In this document: piece by piece, positions 5,531-13,287 of the stretch
How the letters are laid out: each line of letters starts with the position of its first letter
Numbering within the stretch: the stretch's first letter is position 1
Assembly (NCBI RefSeq): GCF_946885855.1
Contig: NZ_CAMPHH010000019.1
Span: 1-20,569, forward strand
DNA length: 20,569 bases
Origin: an uncultured Actinotalea sp.
Lineage (GTDB): Bacteria; Actinomycetota; Actinomycetes; Actinomycetales; Cellulomonadaceae
Reading direction: 5' to 3'
Made by a program: the position numbers and the translations under genes
The notes under the pieces: model-generated
The model's input: only the letters and a program-made list of their open reading frames with translations
The model's database searches: none
Told to the model about the DNA's origin: nothing

Positions 5531-6580
5531 GTGCGCCGTTCGCGACTCGCCCGCCCCGTCGCCCTCCTCGCCGCCGTGGCCACCCTCGCGGCCTGCGGCT
5601 CGGGGGCCGAACCCGCCGAGACCTCCGACACGGCGGGCGGGGACGGGGACGCCCTCGTCATCTACTCGGGCCGCAACGAGAACCTCGTCGACCCGATCCT
5701 CGACCGCCTCGAAGAGGCCGTCGGCTTCCCCGTCGAGGTGCGGTACGCCGGCACGAGCGAGCTCGCCGCGCAGCTGCTCGAGGAAGGAGAGGCGACCGAC
5801 GCCGACGTCTTCTTCGGCCAGGACGCCGGCGCCCTGGGAGCCCTGGCCCGCGCCGGCATGCTCGCGGAGCTCGACCAGGACGTCCTCGACCTCGTCCAGC
5901 CGGAGTACCGCGACGCCGACGGCCGCTGGGTCGCGACGTCCGGCCGCGCCCGCGTCGTCGCCTACGACCCCGAGCAGGTCACGGACGTCGAGTCCCTCAC
6001 CGGCATCGACCAGCTCGTCGAGCCGGAGTGGGCCGGCGAGGTCGGGTTCGCCCCGAGCAACGCGAGCTTCCACGCCTTCGTCACGGCGCTGCGCGTCGAC
6101 CGCGGGGACGACGGCGCGCGGGAGTGGCTCGAGGCGTTCGCGGCGAACGACCCGCAGGACTTCGAGAACAACATCGCCGTGCTCGACGCGGTCGACGCCG
6201 GGCAGGTCTCGCTCGGCCTCATCAACCACTACTACTGGTACCAGCGTGCGGCCGAGGTCGGCGAGGACGGCGTCAACGCCCGGATCCACTTCCTCGACAA
6301 CGACGACCCGGGCGCGCTCATCAACGTCGCCGGAGCCGGTGTCATCGAGGGCACCGACCAGCCGGAGGCGGCCGCCGCCGCCATCGAGTTCCTGCTGTCC
6401 GAGGAGGCCCAGCAGTACTTCGCCGACGAGACGGCCGAGTACCCGGTCGTCGAGGGCGTCGAGTCCACCGTCTTCGACCTGCCACCGCTCAGCGAGCTGC
6501 AGGGCTCGCGGATCGACCTCAACGACCTCGACACCCTGGAGGAGACGCTGGCGATGCTCGACGAGGTGGGACTCACCTGA
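5531..6580 (+). CDS. ferric-iron ABC transporter, substrate-binding lipoprotein (FbpA/FutA-like)
   Basis: This is a 349-residue extracytoplasmic binding protein. Residues 1-21 are a signal peptide (RRSRLARP, then a hydrophobic run) ending in the lipobox LAAC with Cys22 as the lipidated residue. The mature part opens with ALVIYSGRNENLVDPIL, the usual start of the FbpA/FutA iron-binding group. It contains NHYYWYQ with Tyr234 and Tyr235, the tyrosine pair that coordinates Fe(III) in this family. GTG 5531 is chosen because TGGAG lies about five bases upstream and the signal peptide begins directly there. The longer open frame runs back through the repeat array. First gene of a three-gene operon, 60 bases before the permease, behind an iron box. 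Free ferric ion is the likely substrate, rather than a siderophore complex. Confidence 0.93.
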   Translation: MRRSRLARPVALLAAVATLAACGSGAEPAETSDTAGGDGDALVIYSGRNENLVDPILDRLEEAVGFPVEVRYAGTSELAAQLLEEGEATDADVFFGQDAGALGALARAGMLAELDQDVLDLVQPEYRDADGRWVATSGRARVVAYDPEQVTDVESLTGIDQLVEPEWAGEVGFAPSNASFHAFVTALRVDRGDDGAREWLEAFAANDPQDFENNIAVLDAVDAGQVSLGLINHYYWYQRAAEVGEDGVNARIHFLDNDDPGALINVAGAGVIEGTDQPEAAAAAIEFLLSEEAQQYFADETAEYPVVEGVESTVFDLPPLSELQGSRIDLNDLDTLEETLAMLDEVGLT

Positions 6581-6640
6581 TCACCCGTGAGCCGCAGGTG
6601 CCGCACGAGCAGCCGAGCGTGAGCGGTCGGGTCTGAGGAC

Positions 6641-8338
6641 GTGAGCCTCACGACGACGACGACGCCAGGACGGCCGGTCCGGGAACGCCCGCCGGCCGTC
6701 CTCGTCGTGCCCGCGACGCTCGCCGCCCTCGTCGCCACCCTGCCGCTCGCCTACCTCGTCGTCCGCGCCGGCGAGAGCGGGTGGGCCACGGCGTGGGAGA
6801 TCGTCGTCCGCGAGCGCACCGTCCGGCTGGTGCTGCGCAGCCTCGGGCTGACCGCCGCGGTCACGGCCGTCTGCCTGGTCGTCGGGGTGGCCCTCGCGTG
6901 GCTGACCGCCCGCACCGACCTGCCCGGCCGGCGGACGTTCGGCGTCGTGGCCGCCCTCCCCCTGGCGGTGCCGAGCTACGTCGCCGCCTACGCGTGGATC
7001 TCGACCTTCCCCGGGCTCGCCGGCTTCTGGGGCACGCTGCTCGTGCTCTCGGCGTGCACCTACCCGTACGTCTTCCTGCCGGTGGTCGCCGCGCTGCGTC
7101 GGGCCGACCCGAGCCTGGAGGAGGTCTCGCGCTCGCTCGGTCGCAGCAGCCTCGCCACCTTCTGGCGCGTCACGGTCCCGCAGATCCGGCCCGCGGCGGC
7201 CGCCGGCGGCCTGCTCGTGGCGCTGTACGTGCTGTCGGACTTCGGGGCGCCCTCACTGCTGCGGTACGACGTCTTCACGCGGGTCATCCACGACTCGTAC
7301 CGCTCGAGCTTCGACCGGACGCCCGCGGCCGTGCTGTCGATCATCCTCGTGGTGCTCACGATCGTCATCACCGTCGGGGAGACCCGCAGCCGGGGCCGGG
7401 CGAGCCAGGCCCGCGTGGGCTCGGGCGTCGCCCGGACCGCCGCCCCCGTCGCCCTCGGCCGGTGGGCACCCGCGGGCGTGCTGGCCTGCCTGGGCGTCGC
7501 CGGGGTGGCCCTCGCCTTCCCTGCCGGGACCCTCCTGTACTGGCTCACCGTGGGCTCCTCGGCCCGGCTGGACGTCGGCCGCCTCACCGACGCCGCCTCG
7601 GCGACCGTCGTCGTCGCGGTCCTCGGGGCGCTCGTCACGACGGCCCTGGCCGTCCCCGTCGGAATCCTCGCCGCCCGCCACGCCGGCCGCTCGGTGCGCG
7701 TGCTGGAGCAGGCCACCTACGCCGGGCACGCGCTGCCCGGCGTCGTCGTCGCACTCGCCCTGGTGTTCCTGGGGGTGCGCTACCTGCGGCCGGTGTACCA
7801 GGAGGTGCCGCTGCTGGTCCTCGGCTACGCCGTGCTGTTCCTCCCGGCCGCGGTGGGCGCCGTCCGCGCGAGCGTCGCGCAGAGCCCGCGGCGCCTGGAG
7901 GAGGTCTCGCGCTCCCTCGGCTTCGGGCCGTGGGCGACGCTGAGACGCGTCACCGTCCCGCTCGCCGGGCCGGGAATCGCGACGGGGGCAGCGCTGGTTC
8001 TCCTCACTGCGATGAAGGAGCTCCCCGCCACCCTGCTGCTGCGCCCGACCGGCATGGACACCCTGGCCACCCGGCTGTGGACGGAGACCGGCTCAGGTGC
8101 CTACGCTGCCGCTGCGCCGTACGCGGCGGCGCTGGTCCTGCTCGCCGTCGTGCCGACGGTGCTGCTCACCCGGGTACAGACCAGGGCCGTCGACCGCGCG
8201 ACCGTCGTCCCCGACGCCCCGGGCCGGGCCGGGGCCGCGACGGCCCAGGCGGTCGTCGGGCGGATCCGGGTGACCACCATGTCGGCAACCACCGGGTCGT
8301 CCGGACCGCAGGCAGGCGAAGGAGGAGGACGGCGATGA
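6641..8338 (+). CDS. ferric-iron ABC transporter permease, fused double domain (FbpB-like)
   Basis: This is a 565-residue inner-membrane permease made of two binding-protein-dependent transport domains in one chain, each with about six helices. Both halves carry the EAA-type coupling loop that contacts the ATPase: LEEVSRSLGRSSLATFWRV from about residue 160, and LEEVSRSLGFGPWATLRRV from about residue 420. The fused architecture and about 550 residues are typical of FbpB/SfuB iron permeases. GTG 6641 is preceded by TGAGGA at a suitable distance. The stop overlaps the next start (ATGA at 8335-8338), indicating translational coupling. The C-terminal tail after about residue 515 is hydrophilic and poorly conserved-looking. 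Thiamine and phosphonate permeases share the fold, but the neighbours support iron. Confidence 0.93.
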   Translation: MSLTTTTTPGRPVRERPPAVLVVPATLAALVATLPLAYLVVRAGESGWATAWEIVVRERTVRLVLRSLGLTAAVTAVCLVVGVALAWLTARTDLPGRRTFGVVAALPLAVPSYVAAYAWISTFPGLAGFWGTLLVLSACTYPYVFLPVVAALRRADPSLEEVSRSLGRSSLATFWRVTVPQIRPAAAAGGLLVALYVLSDFGAPSLLRYDVFTRVIHDSYRSSFDRTPAAVLSIILVVLTIVITVGETRSRGRASQARVGSGVARTAAPVALGRWAPAGVLACLGVAGVALAFPAGTLLYWLTVGSSARLDVGRLTDAASATVVVAVLGALVTTALAVPVGILAARHAGRSVRVLEQATYAGHALPGVVVALALVFLGVRYLRPVYQEVPLLVLGYAVLFLPAAVGAVRASVAQSPRRLEEVSRSLGFGPWATLRRVTVPLAGPGIATGAALVLLTAMKELPATLLLRPTGMDTLATRLWTETGSGAYAAAAPYAAALVLLAVVPTVLLTRVQTRAVDRATVVPDAPGRAGAATAQAVVGRIRVTTMSATTGSSGPQAGEGGGRR

Positions 8339-9381
8339 GCCCGCTGCAGGTGCGCGGCGTCACCAAGGCGTTCGGCGAGCAGCCGGTGCTGCGGGGCGTG
8401 GATCTCGAGGTCCCGTCGGGCCGCCTCGCGGCCGTCCTCGGCCCCTCGGGGTGCGGCAAGACGACGCTGCTGCGGGTGATCGCCGGCTTCGAGCGGGCCG
8501 ACGGCGGCTCGGTCGTCCTCGCGGGCCGGGAGGTCGCCGGCCCCGGCACGCACGTGGCGCCCGAGAAGCGCCGCGTCGCCGTCGTCCCCCAGGAGGGCGC
8601 GCTCTTCCCGCACCTGACCGTCGCGCAGAACGTCGCCTTCGGCCTGCGCGGCGGCCGGGGCGCCCGGCGCACGTCCCAGGCCCGCGTCGAGGAGCTGCTC
8701 GAGCTCGTCGGCCTGCGCGGGTACGGCGGGCGCATGCCCGCCCAGCTGTCCGGCGGGCAGCAGCAGCGCGTCGCCGTGGCGCGCGCGCTCGCGCCGCGCC
8801 CCGACGTGGTGCTGCTCGACGAGCCCTTCTCCGCGCTCGACGCCGCCCTGCGGGCCAGCGTCCGGGCGGACGTCCGTGCCGCCCTGCACGCCGCGGGCGC
8901 GACCGCCGTGCTGGTCACCCACGACCAGGAGGAGGCGCTGTCCACGGCGGACGTCGTGGCCGTCATGCGCGAGGGCGTCGTCCTCCAGGCGGGCACGCCC
9001 AAGGACGTCTACCGGTTCCCACGGGACGTCGAGGTCGCGCGGTTCGTCGGGGAGGCCGTCGTCATCCCCGCGACGGTGCGCGACGGCGTCGTCTGGACCC
9101 CCCTCGGTCACCTCCCGCTCGCGCAGGCGGCCGCCGACGGCGTGGGCCGCGCGGTCCTGCGCCCCGAGCAGGTGCACCTCGTGCCCGAGGGTGAGGGGCT
9201 CACGGCGCGGGTCGTCGACCGCTACTTCTACGGGCACGACGCGAGCGTGGCGCTCGAGGTCCGCTGCCCCGGGGACGTCCTGCTGCCGGTCCTGTGCCGG
9301 ACTCAGGGCGAGATGCCCGAGGGCGACACCGTCGGCGTGCGCATCACCGGCCCGGTGAACTGGTTCCCGGGCGCCGCCTGA
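8335..9381 (+). CDS. ferric-iron ABC transporter ATPase (FbpC-like)
   Basis: This is a 348-residue cytoplasmic ATPase that drives the iron importer. All ABC motifs are intact: Walker A GPSGCGKT (36-43), Q-loop Gln86 in VVPQEGALFPHLTV, signature LSGGQQQR (138-145), Walker B VVLLDEP (158-164), D-loop SALD, and switch His196 in LVTHDQEEAL. A regulatory TOBE-like domain follows (about 240-348). FPHLTVAQNVAFGL and the overall length place it in the CUT/FbpC-PotA group. The ATG overlaps the permease stop by four bases and has GGAGGAGG about 7 bases upstream. It is the last gene of the operon. Confidence 0.94.
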   Translation: MSPLQVRGVTKAFGEQPVLRGVDLEVPSGRLAAVLGPSGCGKTTLLRVIAGFERADGGSVVLAGREVAGPGTHVAPEKRRVAVVPQEGALFPHLTVAQNVAFGLRGGRGARRTSQARVEELLELVGLRGYGGRMPAQLSGGQQQRVAVARALAPRPDVVLLDEPFSALDAALRASVRADVRAALHAAGATAVLVTHDQEEALSTADVVAVMREGVVLQAGTPKDVYRFPRDVEVARFVGEAVVIPATVRDGVVWTPLGHLPLAQAAADGVGRAVLRPEQVHLVPEGEGLTARVVDRYFYGHDASVALEVRCPGDVLLPVLCRTQGEMPEGDTVGVRITGPVNWFPGAA

Positions 9382-9395
9382 CAGGCCGCCGCCCT

Positions 9396-9431
9396 CCCCT
9401 GCCTGGGCCGGTCACGTCCGGTGGCCAGGGG
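9396..9431 (+). terminator. imperfect hairpin after the iron operon
   Basis: CCCCTG (9396-9401) pairs with CAGGGG (9426-9431), and CCGG (9408-9411) with CCGG (9418-9421), with mismatched bases between. It starts 14 bases after the ATPase stop. No T-run follows, so this is only a plausible terminator. Confidence 0.35.
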
Positions 9432-9490
9432 CCGGCCGTGGCCGGGCCGGGCGGGTGCGCTGCCCGGACCGGCGTGACACCGGGGCGCGC

Positions 9491-9496
9491 TAGCCT
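9491..9496 (+). promoter_or_regulatory. candidate -10 of the penicillin-binding protein gene
   Basis: TAGCCT fits TAnnnT and would give a leader of about 57 bases before ATG 9560, which has AGGGGGAG immediately upstream. No convincing -35 is visible at 16-18 bases. Confidence 0.35.
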
Positions 9497-9559
9497 GCCA
9501 GCAGCTCGACCACGATCATCCGTCCGGTCGCCACGGCGGCCGGCGCCGCAGGGGGAGCC

Positions 9560-11470
9560 ATGCCGCGAACCGTCCGTCCGTCCCGTCGCGCACGCGTGTC
9601 GGCGTCTGCTGCCGCGCTCGCAGCCGCGCTGGTCCTGCCACTCGCCGCCTGCTCCGCGGACCCGCCGGCGCCCGAGGACGCCGCGGAGACACTGGCACGA
9701 GGGCTCGCGTCCGGGGACCTCGGCGAGGCGCCCCTCGGCGAGACCCCTGGCGCCGAGGCGTCCGACCAGGTCGCGGCGGCGACGGCCGCGCTGGAGCCCC
9801 TGCGCCCCGGCGTCGAGGTCGTCGACGTGACCCTCGCGGAGGACGGCGGCACCGCGCGCGCGGTCCTGCGGCACCACTGGGACCTCGACCCCACGGGTGA
9901 CGAGGACTGGACCTACGAGGTCCCGGCGGACCTCACCCTCGTCGAGGATGCCTGGCAGGTGCGGTGGTCGACGGCCCTCGTCGCACCCGACCTGCGGCCC
10001 GCCGAGGTGCTCGCGACCGCCCGGGAGGCCGCAGCGCGGGCCGACGTGCTGGGGGCCGGGGGCGTGCCGATCGTCCAGGAGCGTCCCGTCCTGCGCCTGG
10101 GGGTCGACAAGACCCGGGTCGACGCCGCGGGGCAGCCGGACGCCGCCCGTCGCGTGGCCGAGGTGCTCGGCCTGGACCCGGAGGCGTACGCCGGACGGGT
10201 CGCGGCGGCCGGCGAGCGGGCCTTCGTCGAGGCCCTCGTGGTGCGCGAGGCGGAGCCTGGCGTGGACCTGGGGGCCTTCCGGGCGGTCGAGGGCGCGCTC
10301 GCCGTCGAGGACACCCTGCCGCTCGCCCCGACGCGGCGCTTCGCCCGCGCGGTACTCGGCACCGCCGGTCCCGCGACAGCCGAGGTGGTCGAGGCGTCGG
10401 AGGGCGCCGTCCAGGCAGGGGACGTCACCGGGCTGTCGGGACTGCAGCGGCAGTACGACGAGCAGCTGCGCGGGACGCCGGGCCTGAGGGTCGTGGCCCG
10501 CACGGAGGACGGTTCCGAGCGGCAGCTCTACAGCCGGGCACCCCGTCCCGGCGAGCCGCTCGCCACCACGCTGGACCCCGGTGCCCAGGACGCCGCCGAG
10601 TCGGTCCTGGACCCCGTGCCGTCACCCAGCGCGATCGCGGCGATCCGGCCCTCGAGCGGCGAGGTCCTGGCACTGGCGAGCGGTCCGGGCAGCGACGGCT
10701 ACGCGACCGCGACGCTCGGCACCTACGCCCCCGGCTCCGTCTTCAAGGTCGCGAGCGCGCTCGCCCTGCTGCGCTCCGGCACCACGGTCGACACGACGGT
10801 CGAGTGCCCGCCGACCACGACGGTCGACGGGCGCGTGTTCCGCAACTTCCCCGGGTACCCCGCGCAGGCCACCGGGCCCGTGCCGTTCCGGACGGCCATG
10901 GCGCACTCGTGCAACACCGCGTTCATCGGCGCCCGCGACCAGGCACCGCCGGCCGCGCTGGCCGCCGCGGCCGCGTCGCTCGGGCTCGGCACCGCCGCGG
11001 ACCTCGGCTTCCCCGCCTTCCTGGGCGCCGTCCCGGACGACGGCGGTGGCACCGACCACGCCGCCGCGATGATCGGCCAGGGCCGGGTCCAGGCCTCGCC
11101 CCTGGCGATGGCCACGGTCGCCGCGTCCGTCGCCCGCGGCGCGACGGTGGTGCCCCGCCTGCTCACCGACGCCCCGGCGGTCGAGAGCCCGGCGGAGCCC
11201 CTCAGCGCCGCCGAGGCCACCGCCCTCCGGGAGCTGCTGCGGGCCGTCGTCACCGAGGGCGGGGCGGACTTCCTCGCCGACGTCCCGGGCGAGCCCGTCC
11301 TCGCCAAGACCGGCACCGCGCAGTTCGGCGGTGGCGAGGACCTGGCCAACCACGCCTGGATGATCGGTGTGCAGGGCGACCTGGCGGTCGCCGTCTTCGT
11401 CGAGGACGGCGACTACGGTTCGACCACCGCCGGGCCGCTGCTGGAGGACTTCCTGCGCCGCGTGGCGTGA
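9560..11470 (+). CDS. lipoprotein class B penicillin-binding protein with NTF2-like N-terminal domain
   Basis: This is a 636-residue cell-wall D,D-transpeptidase that crosslinks peptidoglycan outside the membrane. Residues 1-30 form a signal peptide ending in the lipobox LAAC with Cys31. Residues about 36-150 resemble the MecA-type NTF2-like domain (AETLARGLASGDL, YEVPADLTLVEDAWQVRW). A PBP-dimer-like region follows to about 330, then the transpeptidase domain. The three active-site motifs are intact: S393-V-F-K396, S450-C-N452, and K583-T-G. There is no glycosyltransferase domain, hence class B. The MecA-like domain order is common in actinobacterial PBPs and does not by itself mean beta-lactam resistance. 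It is a single-gene unit, convergent with the S4-domain gene. Confidence 0.93.
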   Translation: MPRTVRPSRRARVSASAAALAAALVLPLAACSADPPAPEDAAETLARGLASGDLGEAPLGETPGAEASDQVAAATAALEPLRPGVEVVDVTLAEDGGTARAVLRHHWDLDPTGDEDWTYEVPADLTLVEDAWQVRWSTALVAPDLRPAEVLATAREAAARADVLGAGGVPIVQERPVLRLGVDKTRVDAAGQPDAARRVAEVLGLDPEAYAGRVAAAGERAFVEALVVREAEPGVDLGAFRAVEGALAVEDTLPLAPTRRFARAVLGTAGPATAEVVEASEGAVQAGDVTGLSGLQRQYDEQLRGTPGLRVVARTEDGSERQLYSRAPRPGEPLATTLDPGAQDAAESVLDPVPSPSAIAAIRPSSGEVLALASGPGSDGYATATLGTYAPGSVFKVASALALLRSGTTVDTTVECPPTTTVDGRVFRNFPGYPAQATGPVPFRTAMAHSCNTAFIGARDQAPPAALAAAAASLGLGTAADLGFPAFLGAVPDDGGGTDHAAAMIGQGRVQASPLAMATVAASVARGATVVPRLLTDAPAVESPAEPLSAAEATALRELLRAVVTEGGADFLADVPGEPVLAKTGTAQFGGGEDLANHAWMIGVQGDLAVAVFVEDGDYGSTTAGPLLEDFLRRVA

Positions 11471-11487
11471 CGCCCCTCGCGGCGCGG
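11453..11487. terminator. bidirectional hairpin spanning the PBP stop codon
   Basis: GCGCCGCG (11455-11462) pairs perfectly with CGCGGCGC (11478-11485), extended outward by one wobble pair and one C-G pair. Inside, GGCG (11464-11467) pairs with CGCC (11471-11474) around the TGA stop. It sits between convergent genes and can fold on either strand. No T-tract is present. Confidence 0.55.
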
Positions 11488-11494
11488 TCGCGGT

Positions 11495-11878
11495 TCAGTG
11501 CCCCCGGAGGCGCTCGATCTCCCGGCGGTCCTTCTTGGTGGGTCTGCCGGCACCCCGGTCCCGTCGGGGCAGGAGCGGCAGCTCCTCGCGCGGTGGAGGT
11601 GGGGGCGTCCGGTCCTCGTAGCACTCGACCGCGACGGCGGCGCCGACGCGCTTGACGAGGGTCCGGCGGACGACCACCAGGCGCTCCACCCCGCGCACGC
11701 GGATCCGCACCTCCGTGCCCGGGCCGACGAGCGTGGCGGGCTTGGCGCGGTCGCCGTCGACCCGGACGTGGCCCGCCCGGCACGCGGCGCCGGCAGCAGA
11801 GCGGGTCGGGAACAGACGCACCGCCCACGCCCAGGCGTCCACACGGACGCGGGCGTTCTCCGGGGCCGGTGCGCTCAC
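11495..11878 (-). CDS. S4-domain RNA-binding protein (HslR/Hsp15-like)
   Basis: This is a 127-residue small basic protein. The S4 RNA-binding domain occupies about residues 11-70, starting RVDAWAWAVRLFPTRSAAG and continuing GHVRVDGDRAKPATLVGPG. This matches the Hsp15 (HslR) pattern, in which the E. coli protein binds stalled 50S subunits that carry nascent chains. The C-terminal part has a proline run and the basic tail GRPTKKDRREIERLRG. The GTG at 11878 is the natural start: it lies exactly 6 bases after a TAGGCT -10-like hexamer and has no Shine-Dalgarno, suggesting a leaderless mRNA. It starts 9 bases after the stop of the AI-2E gene, so read-through from that gene is also possible. Heat-shock control is not visible. 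Confidence 0.88.
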   Translation of the reverse strand: MSAPAPENARVRVDAWAWAVRLFPTRSAAGAACRAGHVRVDGDRAKPATLVGPGTEVRIRVRGVERLVVVRRTLVKRVGAAVAVECYEDRTPPPPPREELPLLPRRDRGAGRPTKKDRREIERLRGH

Positions 11879-11884
11879 GGGACC

Positions 11885-11890
11885 AGCCTA
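11885..11890 (-). promoter_or_regulatory. -10 of a leaderless S4-gene promoter, overlapping an upstream stop codon
   Basis: Minus-strand TAGGCT (11890 to 11885) is followed by 6 bases and then GTG. Its first three bases are the TAG stop codon of the AI-2E family gene. No clear -35 is seen. Confidence 0.5.
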
Positions 11891-13108
11891 GGCAGGCGCG
11901 TCGACCTCGTCGGCGTGCCCGGTGCCCGTGCTCCGACCCTCGTCCGTCGCGTTCCAGGCGCTGACCACCGTCCACGCGACCGCGGCGAGCGGCACGGCGA
12001 GCAGAGCCCCGACGATCCCCGAGAGGATCGTCCCCGCCGTGAGGGCCAGGAGGACCGCCAGCGGGTGCAGGTGCAGGGCCCTGCCGAGCACGACCGGCTC
12101 GAGGAAGTTCCCCTCGAGCTGGTTCACGGCGATGACGACGCCGAGCACGATGAGGGCGGTCACGGGCCCGTCCGAGACGAGTGCGACGAGCGTCGCGAAG
12201 GTGCCGGCGAGCGTGGCCCCGATGATGGGGATGAACGCGCCGAGGAACACGAGCACAGCCAGCGGCAGCGCCAGCGGGATGCCCAGGACGAGCAGCGCCA
12301 GCCCGATGAAGAAGGCATCGACGAACGCGATGATCGCGATACCTCGCACGTAGCCGCCCAGCACGTCGACCGCGCTCACGCCGATGCGGTCGGCCCGTTC
12401 CCGGATGCGCGGCTGCAGCGGCCGCAGGAAGAACGCCCAGATCCGCCGGTGGTCGCGCAGCAGGAAGAAGAGCACCACCAGGGCGAGCACCGTCCCGGTC
12501 AGCGCCTCGGCGGCCGCCGTCGCCCCGGCGATCGCTCCGCTCTGCACCGCGTCGCTCGTCGCCAGCTCCGTCACCTGGTCCCGCGCCTCGGCGATCTGCT
12601 GCTCGTCGAGGGCCAGGGGCCCGTCGACGAGCCAGCTCTGGAGCTCGTCCAGGCCCTCCATCGCCGCAGTCCTCAGCTCGTCCCACTCGTCGCGGATCGC
12701 CCGGCCCACGAACCACAGGACCGCACCGAGGGTCCCCACGCCGACGAGCATCGCGATCGCCGTCGCGAGGGTGTTGTGGACGCCCCGGGACCGCATCGCC
12801 CGGACGAGCGGCGCGACGGCGGCCGCGATGAGCGTCGCGATGAGGACCGGGATGACGAGCAGGGACACCTGCCGCAGCCCCCACACCGTGACGGACGCGA
12901 GCAGGAGCACGAGGAGGACCTGGGCGCTCCGGACCGCGGTCCGGCCGAGCCCGTCCTGCCAGGGGCCGGTCCGTCCGCCCCGGACCGGACGGTCCTGGGG
13001 GTCCGACACGTCGCGGGCGGACCCGTCCCGCGCATCACGATCGGAACGTTCCGTACGAAGGCCTGCGTGCTGCTCGTCCGAAGGGGCCGTGCGTGGGGTC
13101 GAGGGCAT
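11888..13108 (-). CDS. AI-2E family transporter (TqsA/YdiK-like membrane protein)
   Basis: This is a 406-residue polytopic membrane protein of the PF01594 family. Residues 1-57 are hydrophilic and rich in Arg, Asp and Ser. Paired helices follow at about 62-102, a helix at 114-136, a soluble segment with coiled-coil character (about 138-190), then the conserved block of five or so helices. Family signatures are GGYVRG (251-256), FIPIIGATLAG (292-302) and NQLEGNFLEPVVLGR (329-343). Members export varied solutes; some move autoinducer-2, others act as Na+/H+ antiporters, so the substrate cannot be named. The ATG lies exactly 6 bases after TAGGTT, supporting this start and a leaderless mRNA. The TAG stop is shared with the next promoter. 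Confidence 0.92.
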   Translation of the reverse strand: MPSTPRTAPSDEQHAGLRTERSDRDARDGSARDVSDPQDRPVRGGRTGPWQDGLGRTAVRSAQVLLVLLLASVTVWGLRQVSLLVIPVLIATLIAAAVAPLVRAMRSRGVHNTLATAIAMLVGVGTLGAVLWFVGRAIRDEWDELRTAAMEGLDELQSWLVDGPLALDEQQIAEARDQVTELATSDAVQSGAIAGATAAAEALTGTVLALVVLFFLLRDHRRIWAFFLRPLQPRIRERADRIGVSAVDVLGGYVRGIAIIAFVDAFFIGLALLVLGIPLALPLAVLVFLGAFIPIIGATLAGTFATLVALVSDGPVTALIVLGVVIAVNQLEGNFLEPVVLGRALHLHPLAVLLALTAGTILSGIVGALLAVPLAAVAWTVVSAWNATDEGRSTGTGHADEVDAPA

Positions 13109-13114
13109 GCGTCG

Positions 13115-13120
13115 AACCTA
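13115..13120 (-). promoter_or_regulatory. -10 of a leaderless AI-2E gene promoter
   Basis: Minus-strand TAGGTT (13120 to 13115), six bases (CGACGC), then ATG. It has the same geometry as the S4, DUF72 and aminotransferase genes. Confidence 0.5.
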
Positions 13121-13259
13121 CGGAACCCCCGCCGGACCAGCACCTCGGGGCGCACGCCGGCCGCCGGGAGCCACCTCTGGTGCCACCCGGGCGCCGCCCC
13201 GGGGCGACCCGCGAGCGCGGACCGGCCGGGGGCCGTCGTCGGCGCGGCTCGGCATCGCG

Positions 13260-13279
13260 GCTCAGGGGTGCGGCTGAGC
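13260..13279 (-). terminator. short hairpin downstream of pgi
   Basis: GCTCAG (13260-13265) pairs with CTGAGC (13274-13279) around an 8-base loop, in the 179-base gap between pgi and the AI-2E gene. GCGGCTC-type motifs recur around it. There is no T-tract, and the rest of the gap shows nothing but the AI-2E promoter. Confidence 0.3.
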
Positions 13280-13287
13280 GGCGCGGC

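Noticed and set aside
9560..11470. Beta-lactam resistance gene (mecA-like)
   Set aside because: The NTF2-like N-terminal domain is common in ordinary actinobacterial class B PBPs; nothing in the sequence indicates acquired resistance or transfer.
9964..11655. 563-residue plus-strand frame
   Set aside because: It is an out-of-frame shadow of the penicillin-binding protein gene, extremely Arg/Gly-rich.
11888..13108. Quorum-sensing (autoinducer-2) system
   Set aside because: The family name does not establish AI-2 transport, and no luxS or lsr genes are present in the window.
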